Shown piece after piece: positions 8,840 to 18,063 of a DNA stretch of 47,048 nt (within the stretch, counting starts at the first letter, position 1; each line of letters begins with the position of its first letter). Where the stretch lies: the NCBI GenBank assembly GCA_903872505.1, contig CAIQKV010000017.1:1-47048 (forward strand). Direction: 5' to 3'. The translations under genes were made by a program, and so were the position numbers. The notes beneath the pieces were generated by a model. It was not told the DNA's origin. It saw nothing but the letters and a program-made list of their open reading frames with translations, and did no database searches. This DNA comes from an uncultured Opitutia bacterium (GTDB lineage: Bacteria; Verrucomicrobiota; Verrucomicrobiia; Opitutales; Opitutaceae).

Positions 8840-10363
8840 ATGCCCGCAGCCACCACCACCCGGCCCCCGTCGATCCTCGTCATCGATGACGACACCGAGA
8901 TCCGCTACTCGCTCACCCGGGTGTTCTCGTCGCGCGGCTATGCGGTGACCGAGGCGCCCAGCGGCGAGCAGGGTCTCGCCCTCGTCAAGAAGGGCCCGCC
9001 GCCGGACCTGGTGTTCCTCGACGTGCGGATGGGCGGCATGGGCGGCATCGAGACGCTCCGGCTGATCCGCTCCGCCAACCCGCGCCAGCTCGTCGTGCTG
9101 ATGACGGCCTTCGGCACTGCGCAGACCGCGATCGAGGCGATGAAATACGGCGCCTTCGACTACGTGATGAAGCCCTTCGACCCGCCGAAGGTGCTCGCCC
9201 TCGCGGAGGCCGCGCTGAAGACCCGCGCCGATCTTCAGGCCGCCGGCGACTACAAGCCCGCGATCAACACCGAGGACTACAAGGAGGGCATCGTCGGCAG
9301 CTCCCCGGTCATGCAGGAGGTGTTCAAGATCATCGGCCAGGTGACGGCCAGCGACGTCACGGTGATGATCACGGGGGAGAGCGGCACCGGCAAGGAGCTG
9401 GTTGCGCGCTCCATCTGGAAGCACAGCCACCGCGCCGGCAAGCCGTTCATCGCCGTCAACTGCTCCGCGATCCCGGACAATCTCATCGAGAGCGAGCTGT
9501 TCGGCCACGAGAAGGGCTCGTTCACCGGGGCCACCGGCCAGCGGCTCGGCAAATTCGAGCAATGCGACGGCGGCACGATCTTCCTCGATGAGATCGGCGA
9601 CATGGCGGCCGCGACGCAGACCAAGATCCTGCGCGTGCTGCAGGCGGGCGAGATCCAGCGCGTCGGCGGCTCCGAGACCATCAAGGTGGATGTCCGCGTC
9701 ATCGCCGCCACCAACAAGGACCTCGAGGCGATGGTGAAGGCAAAGGCGTTTCGCGAGGACCTCTACTACCGGCTCAATGTCGTGCGGATCCGGATGCCCG
9801 CCCTCCGCGCGCGGGCCGAGGACATCCCGGCCATCATCGATTTCCTCCTCCAAAACCTGGCCAAGCAGCGGAAGACCCGCGTGACCCGCGTGTCCGTGGA
9901 GGCGCTGGCGGAACTCTGCCGCCACGACTGGCCCGGCAATGTCCGCGAACTGGAAAACGTGATCTACCGCAGCGCGGTCATCGCGCAGGGCGACACCATC
10001 CTCGTCAACGACCTGCCGGCCGAGGTGCGCAAGGCCACGAGCACCGAGGCGACGCTCGGGGACCGGATGGACGCGAGCGAGTCGCCGTTCGCCAACATTC
10101 GCACCGCCAACGCCGAGAATGTCGCGCTGGCCGCGGCGCGGGTGTCCGCGGAGAGCATCACTGCCGGCGAACCGGGCATGTCGCCCGTCCGCGCGCTCGA
10201 CTTCCTGCATGCCACGTTCCGCAAGGACAAGGAACCGCTGCTCGCCCGCCTCGAGTCGGAGATGATCGCGCGCACGCTGGCCGCGGTGAATGGCGACCTC
10301 AAGGCCGCCGCCGCCGAGCTCGGCCTGACGGTGGCCGCGCTGAAGAAAAAGCTGAAGGGGTAG
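8840..10363 (+). CDS. NtrC-family sigma-54-dependent response regulator
   Basis: This 507-residue protein is taken from ATG 8840; a longer frame from 8750 would run into the divergent M50 gene. Order: receiver domain with phospho-acceptor Asp61 (LVFLDVRM) and the MKPF lysine; AAA+ domain with Walker A GESGTGKE (about 179-186), Walker [12 protein letters not shown] and an arginine-finger region ([10 protein letters not shown]); and a C-terminal Fis-type helix-turn-helix ([20 protein letters not shown]). The sigma-54 contact loop reads GSFTGA (226-231) rather than the commoner GAFTGA. Such proteins activate sigma-54 promoters after phosphorylation. No histidine kinase is adjacent, so the partner and targets are unknown. 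Confidence 0.95.
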   Translation: MPAATTTRPPSILVIDDDTEIRYSLTRVFSSRGYAVTEAPSGEQGLALVKKGPPPDLVFLDVRMGGMGGIETLRLIRSANPRQLVVLMTAFGTAQTAIEAMKYGAFDYVMKPFDPPKVLALAEAALKTRADLQAAGDYKPAINTEDYKEGIVGSSPVMQEVFKIIGQVTASDVTVMITGESGTGKELVARSIWKHSHRAGKPFIAVNCSAIPDNLIESELFGHEKGSFTGATGQRLGKFEQCDGGTIFLDEIGDMAAATQTKILRVLQAGEIQRVGGSETIKVDVRVIAATNKDLEAMVKAKAFREDLYYRLNVVRIRMPALRARAEDIPAIIDFLLQNLAKQRKTRVTRVSVEALAELCRHDWPGNVRELENVIYRSAVIAQGDTILVNDLPAEVRKATSTEATLGDRMDASESPFANIRTANAENVALAAARVSAESITAGEPGMSPVRALDFLHATFRKDKEPLLARLESEMIARTLAAVNGDLKAAAAELGLTVAALKKKLKG

Positions 10364-10409
10364 GGCGGATTATCCCGAATCCGCCGCGGCGCGCCAGGGC
10401 TAGCGCGCC
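10364..10409. terminator. two tandem hairpins between convergent genes
   Basis: GGCGGATT (10364-10371) pairs with AATCCGCC (10378-10385), immediately after the regulator stop codon. GGCGCGC (10388-10394) pairs with GCGCGCC (10403-10409). Neither is followed by a T tract, so they may be Rho-assisted ends or 3' protective hairpins at this junction with galE. Confidence 0.5.
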
Positions 10410-10419
10410 CGACCTACGC

Positions 10420-11409
10420 TCACTTCCCGTAGCCGCCGGGGTGCGCCGAGTGCCACTTCCACGCCGTGGCGACGATGGACTCGATGTCGGGAAACTTGAT
10501 CTGCCAGCCGAGCTCCCGCTGCGCCTTCGACGAGTCGGCGTAGAGCGCGGGCGGATCGCCGGGACGCCGCGGGCCCTCGACGAGCTTGATTTTCCGGCCC
10601 GTCACCTTCTCGACCGCGCGCACGACCTCGCGGTTCGAGGCCGGCCGGCCGGTGCCGAGGTTGTAGAACAGTGCGGCGCCGGGCGCGGCGAGCCGGGGAA
10701 ACACGGCGATATGGGCGCGGCTGAGGTCATCCACGTGCACGTAGTCGCGGAGGCAGGTGCCGTCCGGGGTGGGGTAGTCCGTGCCGAAAATCTCGAGCGA
10801 CGGACGCCGCCCCGTGGCCGCGTCGAACGCCAGCGGGATCAGGTGCGTCTCGGGCGTGTGGTCCTCGCCGATCGCGCCGTCCTCGGCGGCGCCGGCGGCG
10901 TTGAAGTAGCGGAACGCGGCGAAGCTCAGGCCGTGCGCCACCGCGAGGGCCTTCAGCGCGTTTTCGACATCGAGCTTGGTCTGGCCGTAGGGATTGATCG
11001 GCGCCTGCGGCATTGTCTCCACGAGGGGCAGCGTGGCGGGCGTGCCGTAGGTGGCACAGGTGGACGAGAAGACAAATTTCTTCACGCCCGCCGCGAGCAT
11101 CGCCCGCAGCAGCTGCAGCGCGGCGAACTCGTTGTTGAAATAGTATTTCAGCGGGTCCTTGACCGACTCGCCGACGTAGCAGTACGCCGCGAAGTGCATG
11201 ACGAGCTCGATCCGCTCGTCGCGCAGCACGCGCCCGACGGCGGCCTCGTCGCCGGCATTGGCCTCGTGCAGCGGCACGCCCGCCGGCACCGCGGCGCGGT
11301 GGCCGTAGACCAGGTTGTCCAGCACCACGGGCCGATGCCCCGCGGCGAGCAGCTGGCGGACGCAATGGCTGCCGATGTAACCGGCGCCCCCGACAACGAG
11401 TACGTTCAT
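10420..11409 (-). CDS. galE: UDP-glucose 4-epimerase
   Basis: This 329-residue extended short-chain dehydrogenase/reductase interconverts UDP-glucose and UDP-galactose in the cytoplasm. It has the NAD-binding GGAGYIG (residues 7-13), the catalytic Ser in FSSTCATYG (115-117) and the YxxxK pair Tyr141/Lys145 in NPYGQTK. Length and motif spacing fit GalE closely (family about 330-340). It is divergent from the KAS II-like gene, with 59 bp between the two start codons. The reaction is standard for the family; whether it serves cell-envelope sugars or galactose use cannot be read here. Confidence 0.95.
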   Translation of the reverse strand: MNVLVVGGAGYIGSHCVRQLLAAGHRPVVLDNLVYGHRAAVPAGVPLHEANAGDEAAVGRVLRDERIELVMHFAAYCYVGESVKDPLKYYFNNEFAALQLLRAMLAAGVKKFVFSSTCATYGTPATLPLVETMPQAPINPYGQTKLDVENALKALAVAHGLSFAAFRYFNAAGAAEDGAIGEDHTPETHLIPLAFDAATGRRPSLEIFGTDYPTPDGTCLRDYVHVDDLSRAHIAVFPRLAAPGAALFYNLGTGRPASNREVVRAVEKVTGRKIKLVEGPRRPGDPPALYADSSKAQRELGWQIKFPDIESIVATAWKWHSAHPGGYGK

Positions 11410-11468
11410 GCAGTGAGGCTTGTATTGCTTTCGGCGCGGGGTTGGCTAGCGATTTCCGTTCCCAACGA

Positions 11469-12707
11469 ATGAAGCCTTCCCGCATCGTCATCACCGGAGT
11501 CGGTTTGACAGCCCCCAACGGCAACTCCCTGCCCGAGTTCCGCCGGAACCTGCTCAACGGCGTGGCGGGCATCGAGCGGATGGAAATCCGCTACATGGGC
11601 CCGCAACTGGCCGGTGTCTGCCACTACGACGCGCTGCGGCACCAGACCAAGAAGGAGGTCCGGGTCGGCACCCGCGCCGGCAGCATCAGCGTCTACTGCG
11701 CCCGCGAGGCGCTCGCGGACAGCCGGATCGACTGGGCCGCCCGGCCCAAGGATCGCGTCGGCATCTACATCGGCTGCACCGAGCACGGCAACGTCGAGAC
11801 CGAGAACGAAATCTACAACCTCTCGAAGTTTAACTACGACACCAAGTTCTGGTCCCATTACCACAACCCGCGCACCGTCGCGAACAACCCCGCTGGCGAG
11901 GCCTCGCTCAACCTCGGGGTCACCGGTCCCGCCTACACCATCGGCGCGGCCTGCGCCGCCGGCAACCTGGGCCTGATCCACGCCACGCAGATGCTGCGGC
12001 TCGGCGAGGTGGACCTGGCCATCTGCGGCGGGGTGAGCGAGAGCATCCACACGTTCGGCATTTTCGCCGGTTTCAAGAGCCAGAACGCCCTCGCCACCCA
12101 CGCCGACCCGCACAAGGCCAGCCGGCCGTTCGACCTGGCGCGCAACGGCATCGTCGTCTCCGAGGGCGGCTGCCTCTACACGCTCGAGCGGCTCGAGGAC
12201 GCCCAGGCCCGCGGTGCGAAAATCTACGCCGAGATCGCCGGCTACCACGTCAACTCCGATGCCAGCGACTACGTGCTGCCGAATCCCGTGCGCCAGGCGG
12301 AATGCGTGCGCGCCTCGATCGCGCGCGCCGGGCTGACGCCGCGCGACATCCACATCGTCAACACTCATGCGACCGCCACGCCGCTCGGCGACATCCAGGA
12401 ATGCGAGGCGATCCGCGCGGTGTTCGGGGAGGGCTGCCCCGACACGTCCATCAACAACACCAAGAGCTACATCGGCCACTGCATGGGCGCCGCGGGCGCG
12501 CTCGAGCTGGCGGGCAACCTGCCTTCCTTCGACGATCTGACCGTCCATCCGACCATCAACGTCGACCACCTCGACCCCGCCTGCGCCCTGCCCGGGCTGG
12601 TGCTCAATCAGCCGCGGAAGGTTGCGAAAGTGGACACGATCCTTAATAATTCATTCGGGATGCTGGGAATAAATTCCGCGTTGATTGTTCGGCGGTTTGC
12701 CCCCTAA
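11469..12707 (+). CDS. KAS II-like beta-ketoacyl-ACP synthase of a dedicated fatty-acid cluster
   Basis: This 412-residue condensing enzyme is taken from ATG 11469 (MKPSRIVITGVG, the usual FabF-type opening); a frame from 11442 adds nine unlikely residues. The active site is complete: Cys162 in GAACAAGN, His300 in VNTHATATPLGD, Lys332 and His337 in TKSYIGHCMGAAG. The enzyme extends an acyl chain with malonyl-ACP. The motifs differ from housekeeping FabF (ACAAGN instead of ACTSG; THATATPLGD instead of AHGTSTPAGD), pointing to a specialised paralogue of the kind found in secondary fatty-acid or polyene clusters. An acyl carrier protein gene follows after 21 bp. Confidence 0.88.
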   Translation: MKPSRIVITGVGLTAPNGNSLPEFRRNLLNGVAGIERMEIRYMGPQLAGVCHYDALRHQTKKEVRVGTRAGSISVYCAREALADSRIDWAARPKDRVGIYIGCTEHGNVETENEIYNLSKFNYDTKFWSHYHNPRTVANNPAGEASLNLGVTGPAYTIGAACAAGNLGLIHATQMLRLGEVDLAICGGVSESIHTFGIFAGFKSQNALATHADPHKASRPFDLARNGIVVSEGGCLYTLERLEDAQARGAKIYAEIAGYHVNSDASDYVLPNPVRQAECVRASIARAGLTPRDIHIVNTHATATPLGDIQECEAIRAVFGEGCPDTSINNTKSYIGHCMGAAGALELAGNLPSFDDLTVHPTINVDHLDPACALPGLVLNQPRKVAKVDTILNNSFGMLGINSALIVRRFAP

Positions 12708-12728
12708 GTCCCGAGCCGAAGCCCAAAT

Positions 12729-12992
12729 ATGACCAAAGACGACTGCAAGAAGCTGGTGCTCGACATCATCGCTGACATCGCCCCCGACGAGGACCTGACC
12801 AACGTCAAGCCCGACGTCCGCCTGCGCGACCAGCTCCAGCTCGATTCCATGGACTTTCTCGATATCGTCATGGAGTTGCGCAAACGCCACGGCATCGAGG
12901 TGCCGGAGGCGGATTACCTCCAGCTCGCGTCGCTCGACAGCTGCGCGAACTACCTGACCCCGAAGTTCAACGCGCTCAGCGCCAAGAGCTGA
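12729..12992 (+). CDS. acyl carrier protein (cluster-dedicated)
   Basis: This 87-residue acidic protein has the phosphopantetheine site at Ser40 in QLDSMDFLD. It is predicted to be the four-helix carrier that holds the growing acyl chain as a thioester. It is less acidic and more diverged than housekeeping AcpP, and it sits 21 bp after the KAS II-like gene, so it probably serves this cluster rather than bulk lipid synthesis. The downstream hairpin at 13020-13039 and the 165 bp gap may end or weaken the KAS-ACP transcript. Confidence 0.92.
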   Translation: MTKDDCKKLVLDIIADIAPDEDLTNVKPDVRLRDQLQLDSMDFLDIVMELRKRHGIEVPEADYLQLASLDSCANYLTPKFNALSAKS

Positions 12993-13019
12993 GTCCGCCC
13001 CGCACAGGCAGATTGCGCG

Positions 13020-13039
13020 GGCCGGGAATTTTCCCGGCC
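13020..13039 (+). terminator. strong hairpin after the acyl carrier protein gene
   Basis: GGCCGGG and CCCGGCC flank AATTTT. The stem can extend to nine pairs. A weak T-rich run (ATTCATTTT) begins three bases later. It could be a terminator or attenuator between the ACP gene and the first flavoprotein gene. Confidence 0.5.
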
Positions 13040-13052
13040 TGATTCATTTTAA

Positions 13053-13147
13053 GCCGGAAACCATGAAGCCAGGAATCGGAAGGTTTTGGTCTTTCCTGGT
13101 TTCCTGCCTGCCCGCCGTAGCCTTGGCAAAGGCGGGGCGTCCCTCAT
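13053..13147. repeat. intergenic repeat DNA with two inverted repeats
   Basis: CCAGGAA (13069-13075) pairs with TTCCTGG (13093-13099). Further on, GCCTT (13120-13124) pairs with AAGGC (13129-13133) inside a larger CCCGCC (13111-13116)/GGCGGG (13131-13136) repeat. Read on the minus strand, the second part would encode PAFAKATAGRQ, a spurious peptide I recognise from predicted proteins in many unrelated bacterial genomes. That marks it as dispersed repeat DNA rather than a gene. Confidence 0.6.
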
Positions 13148-13157
13148 TCTTGCTTCC

Positions 13158-14591
13158 GTGAATTCCCGCTCGCACTACGATGTCGCCATCATCGGGGCCG
13201 GCATGTCCGGGCTCGCGGCGGGCATCCGCCTGGCGCACTTCGGCAAGCGTGTGTGCATCTTCGAGCGCCACAACACCGTCGGCGGCCTGAACAGTTTCTA
13301 CAGCATCGGCGGGCGCAAGTTCGACGTGGGCCTGCATGCGATGACCAATTTTGTCGGGCCGGGGGTCAAGGGCACCCCCCTCGGCAAGCTGCTCCGGCAG
13401 CTGCGCATCACCCGCGAGGAATTCGCGCTCTGCGAGCAGAAGCAGTCGCGCATCGCGTTCGGGCCGCACGGGGAGACGTCGCTGCGCTTCACCAATGATT
13501 TTGGCGTGCTGGAGGGCGAGGTCGCGGCGAAGTTTCCCGCCCAGATCGACGGGTTCCGGCGGCTGACGGCACTGGTCCGCGCCTATGACAATGTCTCGCT
13601 GGATGCGCCGGCCGTCTCGGCGCGGGAACAGGTCCGGCGACACCTCACCGACCCGCTGCTCGAGCAGATGCTGTTCTGCCCGCTGATGTACTACGGGAGC
13701 GCCTCCGAGCACGACATGGAGTTCGGCCAGTTCGTGATCATGTTCAAGGCGCTCTTCCTGGAGGGGTTCGCGCGGCCCCTCGACGGCGTGCGCGTCATCC
13801 TCCGCGTCCTGCTCGACAAATACCGCGCGGCCGGCGGCGAGCGGCGGATGAAGTGCGGCGTGAAGCACATCGTGGCCCACGAGGGCCGCGCCGCCGCGCT
13901 GTTGCTCGACAACGGCGAGGAGATTTCGGCCGACCACGTCCTCTCGTCGATCGGTGCGCCCGAGACCGCACGGCTCGTGCAATCGGGCCACCGCCTGCAA
14001 CCGGCGCCGGCGCCCGGGCGTCTGTCCTTCGTGGAGACGATCACGATCCTGGACTGCCCGCCCGCGGCGCTCGGGTGGGGGAGCGACACGATCGTCTTCT
14101 TCAACGACTCCGCGAAGTTCGACTACGCGTGTCCGGCAGACCAGGTCGATCCCCGGAGCGGCGTGATCTGCCTCCCGAACAATTTCGACTACGGGCCCGG
14201 ACTCGGGCTGCCCGAGGGGATTTTCCGCTGCACCTGCCTCGCCAACTACGAACGCTGGGCGCATCTCCCCGAGGAAACCTACCGGGCGGACAAGCACCGC
14301 TGGTATGCCGCCCTGCAACACAGCGCGCAGCGCTTCCTGCCCAAGCTCCCGTCCACCGATGCGTTCACCCGCGCCACGGTGACCACCGACATGTTCACGC
14401 CGCGCACGATCGCGAAATTCACCGGCCACCTCGGCGGCGCGATCTACGGCGCATCCGAAAAGAACCGCCCGGGGCGCACCGACCTCGCGAATCTCTACCT
14501 GTGCGGCACCGACCAGGGTTTTCTGGGGATTGTCGGCGCCATGCTGAGCGGCATCTCCATGGCCAACTTCCACATCCTCGCCAAAAAGTAG
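13158..14591 (+). CDS. CrtI/retinol-saturase-like FAD-dependent oxidoreductase 1
   Basis: This 477-residue flavoprotein is taken from GTG 13158. The longer frame from 13086 runs through repeat DNA and gives a non-family N-terminus, whereas the GTG start places the FAD-binding loop at once (HYDVAIIGAGMSGLAAG, about residues 6-22). GGLNSF and a C-terminal FAD-contacting segment (TDQGFLGIVGAMLSG) follow. Family members (phytoene desaturases, all-trans-retinol saturases) add or remove hydrogen across C=C bonds of long lipid chains. With ACP and KAS II-like genes upstream and a second such flavoprotein downstream, a role in acyl-chain desaturation or saturation is likely. The substrate is inferred only from context. 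Confidence 0.85.
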   Translation: MNSRSHYDVAIIGAGMSGLAAGIRLAHFGKRVCIFERHNTVGGLNSFYSIGGRKFDVGLHAMTNFVGPGVKGTPLGKLLRQLRITREEFALCEQKQSRIAFGPHGETSLRFTNDFGVLEGEVAAKFPAQIDGFRRLTALVRAYDNVSLDAPAVSAREQVRRHLTDPLLEQMLFCPLMYYGSASEHDMEFGQFVIMFKALFLEGFARPLDGVRVILRVLLDKYRAAGGERRMKCGVKHIVAHEGRAAALLLDNGEEISADHVLSSIGAPETARLVQSGHRLQPAPAPGRLSFVETITILDCPPAALGWGSDTIVFFNDSAKFDYACPADQVDPRSGVICLPNNFDYGPGLGLPEGIFRCTCLANYERWAHLPEETYRADKHRWYAALQHSAQRFLPKLPSTDAFTRATVTTDMFTPRTIAKFTGHLGGAIYGASEKNRPGRTDLANLYLCGTDQGFLGIVGAMLSGISMANFHILAKK

Positions 14592-14660
14592 CATTTTCCG
14601 GCACTTGGTCCTGTCGGCTTGGTCTCACTGGCCAAGCTCAGACAAACTTACTCCCGCCCC

Positions 14661-16076
14661 ATGAAGCTTTCCCCCGCTATTTCCGGCCGTCTTGGCCTGC
14701 TGCTCGGCCTGGCCCTGGCCTCCACCACGGGACTGCGCGCGGCGGATCCCGCGCTCGAATCCTATCCGCAGCTGTCCTCGCAGCAGCTCGAGCAACTGCT
14801 GGGACCCATCGCACTCTACCCCGACCCCCTGATTGCGCTGATCCTGCCCGCCTCAACCGTGCCCGCGGACGTCGTGCTGGCCGCGCGGTACCTGAAGTCG
14901 GGCGGCGACCCGACCCAGATTGACGCCCAGCCGTGGAACGAGAGTATCCGCGCGCTCGCCCGCTACCCGGCGGTGGTGAGTTGGATGGATGAAAACCTCC
15001 AGTGGACGCGGGAGCTGGGCGGCGCCTTTCTGACCCAGCCCGAGGATGTCATGAATTCCGTGCAGCGGCTCCGGGCCCGCGCCCGGGCCAGTGGCGCGCT
15101 GGTGAGCACACCGGAGCAGCAGGTCGTGGACGGGGATGACCTCATTCAGATCGTGCCGGCCCAGCCGAATGTCGTGTACGTGCCGTACTACGATCCCGCG
15201 GTGGTCTACGTCGTGCAGCAGCCGGGCTATTATTATCCCTACGGATCCTACCTGACGTTTGGCGTGGGGTTTCCCATCGGCATCTGGCTGAGTTACGATT
15301 GCGACTGGTATCGCCGCACCATCGTGGTCGGAGATCGCCACCACAACTGGCAGGAGCGCCGGGATTGGAACCGCCGTCCCGAGCCGGGCGGCCAGCACCC
15401 CAACCGGTACAATGACAACTGGCACGCGTGGAAGGCACCCACCGTCCACGCCGCGCCGTCGCGTCCCGACCCGTATCGTCCACGCCCGGAGGTCAGCCGG
15501 CCGAAACCGTTCCCGGGCGCGCCACCGTCCTCTTATCGGCCGCATTCCCCGGAGAACGACCGCTCGCGACCCACCCCCAGCGGCCGTGACTCGGACCGCA
15601 ATCACACACCGATGCCGGCCGCCGGCAATCCCCCGGCCAGGCAGGATCATCATGACCAGCCGACCGCGACGCAGCCGCCGGCACCGAGACCGGTATCCAA
15701 CCCTGCCGCGGTGACCCCGTCCCGCCCGTCCGGCCCGACCCACCAGCCCGCGCCCGCCCCCAGCGGCGGCCCCGCGGTGACGCACGATTCCCATGACCGC
15801 GGTCCGGCGATGCCGCCGCCCGCCCCCGCGGGCGGCCCCACGATGAGCCATGATTCTCGCGACCGCGGGCCCGCCTCAGCGCCGCCCGCGCCCCGGACGG
15901 GCACCATTTCCTACCAGCCGAATCCATCGCACAACCCCCCGCCGTCGCTCCCGCCACCTTCCGCGGTGGGGCGGTCCGCGCCGGCCAATCCCGCGCCGCA
16001 CGCGATGCCCAGTCCGCCGCCGGCGACGAATTCGAAGGACCACATTCGCGACCAGGGCACGGATCCCGCCCGGTAG
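14661..16076 (+). CDS. secreted DUF3300-domain protein with long Pro-rich tail
   Basis: This 471-residue protein is taken from ATG 14661. It has a signal peptide (about 1-27, ending GLRA), then a DUF3300 domain (about 40-215) with recognisable blocks such as [17 protein letters not shown] and [14 protein letters not shown]. After about residue 230 the chain is low complexity, rich in Pro, Ser, His and Arg, with repeated [17 protein letters not shown] units, and is probably disordered. The function of DUF3300 is unknown. It lies between the two flavoprotein genes with 69 and 86 bp gaps and has no obvious lipid role, so it may be a passenger. A small hairpin (GCTTGG 14617-14622, CCAAGC 14632-14637) precedes its start. 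Confidence 0.85.
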   Translation: MKLSPAISGRLGLLLGLALASTTGLRAADPALESYPQLSSQQLEQLLGPIALYPDPLIALILPASTVPADVVLAARYLKSGGDPTQIDAQPWNESIRALARYPAVVSWMDENLQWTRELGGAFLTQPEDVMNSVQRLRARARASGALVSTPEQQVVDGDDLIQIVPAQPNVVYVPYYDPAVVYVVQQPGYYYPYGSYLTFGVGFPIGIWLSYDCDWYRRTIVVGDRHHNWQERRDWNRRPEPGGQHPNRYNDNWHAWKAPTVHAAPSRPDPYRPRPEVSRPKPFPGAPPSSYRPHSPENDRSRPTPSGRDSDRNHTPMPAAGNPPARQDHHDQPTATQPPAPRPVSNPAAVTPSRPSGPTHQPAPAPSGGPAVTHDSHDRGPAMPPPAPAGGPTMSHDSRDRGPASAPPAPRTGTISYQPNPSHNPPPSLPPPSAVGRSAPANPAPHAMPSPPPATNSKDHIRDQGTDPAR

Positions 16077-16162
16077 CCGCGCCAGCCAAGCCGGGTCCGC
16101 GACCGGAGGAGGGCACAAACCCCTTGCCCTCCCTCCGGCAGCGCGTTCACTGGATTCTTTCC

Positions 16163-17620
16163 ATGGCTTACGACTGGCTCAAAGGGGTGGCCGACGAGTA
16201 TGATGTGATCGTCATCGGCAGCGGTCTGGGCGGCCTGACTGGCGCCAATGTGCTGGCCAAGGCCGGGCACAAGGTGCTGCTCCTTGAGCACCACTATCAG
16301 TTCGGCGGCCTCGCCACCTGGTTCACCCGCAAGGGCGGCCACATCTTCGACATCTCCCTTCACGGCTTCCCGGTCGGCATGGTCAAGTCCTGCCGCAAAT
16401 ACTGGACCAAGGAGATCGCCGACTCGATCGTGCCGCTGAAGGACATCCGCTTCGTCAACCCGCAGATGGACGTCTGGACCACCTTCACCCGCGAGGACTA
16501 CACCCGCGTGCTGGTCGAGCAGTTTCACCTCGATCCGGCGCACGTGGAGAAGTTCTACGACCACCTGCGCGGGATGAATTACTACGACCACAACCCCGAG
16601 ACGACGGGGCAGATGCTCGAGCGCTTCTTTCCCGGGCGGGATGACGTGAAGCGCCTGCTGATGGAGCCCATCGCCTACGCCAACGGCTCCACGCTCGACG
16701 ATCCCGCGATCACCTACGGCATCGTGTTCTCCAACTTCATGGGCTCCGGCGTCTACACCTTCCGGGGCGGCTCGGACCTGCTGATCGAGAAGATGGTCGC
16801 CGAACTGCGGCGCAACGGCGCCGAGGTGCGGAAAAAGGTCCTGGTGGAGAAGATCCTCGTCGAGGAGCGCGCGGGCCGGAAGGTCGCCTGCGGCATCGTG
16901 GCCCGCGGCGGCCGGGTCATCCGCGCCAAGGCCGTGCTGTCCAACGCCGGCCTCCGCAACACCATCTTCGGACTCGGCGGCGAGGAGAACTTTCCCGCCG
17001 ACTACCTTGCCGCCGCGCGCGCCGTGCGCCTCAACTCCAGTTCCTGCCAGGTCTACCTCGGCATCCGCCAGGGCGAGACGATTCCCCACATCGGCGACCT
17101 CGTGTTCACCTCGGGCAACCCGCACTTCAGCAGCGCCGAGCTCACCGATTTCCACACCACCAGCCGCACGTTCTCCCTCTACTATCCCGAGACGCGGCCG
17201 GGTTCCGACCGCTACACCGTGGTGGTCTCGCTCAACGGCCGCTACGGGGACTGGAAGCAGCTGGACGACGCAACCTACGCGCGGGAAAAGGCGCGCCTGA
17301 TCGAGGAGTCGATTGTCACGCTGGAGAAGTTCATCCCCGGGGTCCGGGCCAAGATCGACTGGCGGGAGGCCGCCACGCCGCGGACGATCGAGCGCTACAC
17401 CACGCACGCGGGCGGCGCCGCGTTCGGCACCAAGTTCGAGGGCCTGAAGGTCTCGATGGACCTGCCCGACATGCTCCCCGGCCTGTTCCACGCCGGGTCG
17501 GTCGGCATCATCATGTCGGGCTGGCTCGGCACCATAAATTATGGTGTGATCGTCGCGAACAAGATCGACCAGCACCTCTTCCGCCAGCGCCAATCCACCC
17601 CGGCCGCCGCCACCGCATGA
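16163..17620 (+). CDS. CrtI/retinol-saturase-like FAD-dependent oxidoreductase 2
   Basis: This 485-residue flavoprotein is taken from ATG 16163. It has the dinucleotide-binding loop [17 protein letters not shown] (about 14-30), an acidic Glu ending the second strand ([16 protein letters not shown]) and a C-terminal FAD motif ([20 protein letters not shown]). It is clearly a paralogue of the flavoprotein at 13158-14591 but quite diverged, so the two may act on different bonds or in opposite directions. Its stop overlaps the next start (ATGA at 17617-17620), which ties it translationally to the FabZ, FabI, OleA and OleB genes. Lipid C=C redox chemistry is the family expectation; the substrate is inferred. 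Confidence 0.87.
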   Translation: MAYDWLKGVADEYDVIVIGSGLGGLTGANVLAKAGHKVLLLEHHYQFGGLATWFTRKGGHIFDISLHGFPVGMVKSCRKYWTKEIADSIVPLKDIRFVNPQMDVWTTFTREDYTRVLVEQFHLDPAHVEKFYDHLRGMNYYDHNPETTGQMLERFFPGRDDVKRLLMEPIAYANGSTLDDPAITYGIVFSNFMGSGVYTFRGGSDLLIEKMVAELRRNGAEVRKKVLVEKILVEERAGRKVACGIVARGGRVIRAKAVLSNAGLRNTIFGLGGEENFPADYLAAARAVRLNSSSCQVYLGIRQGETIPHIGDLVFTSGNPHFSSAELTDFHTTSRTFSLYYPETRPGSDRYTVVVSLNGRYGDWKQLDDATYAREKARLIEESIVTLEKFIPGVRAKIDWREAATPRTIERYTTHAGGAAFGTKFEGLKVSMDLPDMLPGLFHAGSVGIIMSGWLGTINYGVIVANKIDQHLFRQRQSTPAAATA

Positions 17621-18063
17621 CCGCCAGCCCCACGATCCTCTCGCTTATCCCGCACCGCCCGCCGTTTCTCTTCGTGGACTCGATCGTCTCCGAGGGTGCG
17701 GACACGCTGGTGGCGCAGCGCACCTTCCACGCGGCGGAGGCCTTCTACCAGGGTCACTATCCCGGCGCGCCCATCACGCCCGGCGTGCTGCTGTGCGAGG
17801 CCGTGTTCCAGACCGGGGCGCTCCTCATGGCGCGCCACATGGCAGGGCAGGGGACCCAGCCCGGCATCCCGCTGCTGGCCAAGATCAGCGACGTGCGCTT
17901 CCGCAACCCCGTGTATCCCGGCGAGACCATCACCATCGAGGTGAAACGGAAGGAGTCGCTCGGCGGCTTCACGATGATGAGCGGCAGCGTCAAGAGCGGC
18001 GACAAGCGCGTGCTCACCGTTGATTTTTCCGTCGCGTGGAAAATACCTGGAGGCACGCCGTGA
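17617..18063 (+). CDS. fabZ: 3-hydroxyacyl-ACP dehydratase, FabZ type
   Basis: This 148-residue hot-dog-fold dehydratase removes water from 3-hydroxyacyl-ACP to give the trans-2-enoyl-ACP. It shows the FabZ blocks [11 protein letters not shown] (about 11-21), catalytic His47 in [11 protein letters not shown] and catalytic Glu61 in [10 protein letters not shown]. It overlaps the flavoprotein stop by 4 bp and the FabI start by 4 bp. The Glu helix (EAVFQTG) differs from the common EALAQ/EAMAQ form, so it may be a cluster-specific paralogue. The canonical fabZ may lie elsewhere in the genome. Confidence 0.9.
   Translation: MTASPTILSLIPHRPPFLFVDSIVSEGADTLVAQRTFHAAEAFYQGHYPGAPITPGVLLCEAVFQTGALLMARHMAGQGTQPGIPLLAKISDVRFRNPVYPGETITIEVKRKESLGGFTMMSGSVKSGDKRVLTVDFSVAWKIPGGTP

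Noticed and set aside
11406..12569. 387-residue frame on the minus strand opposite the KAS II-like gene
   Set aside because: It has low-complexity Val/Gly/Asp/Arg content and no family features, while the + strand has a complete condensing-enzyme active site.
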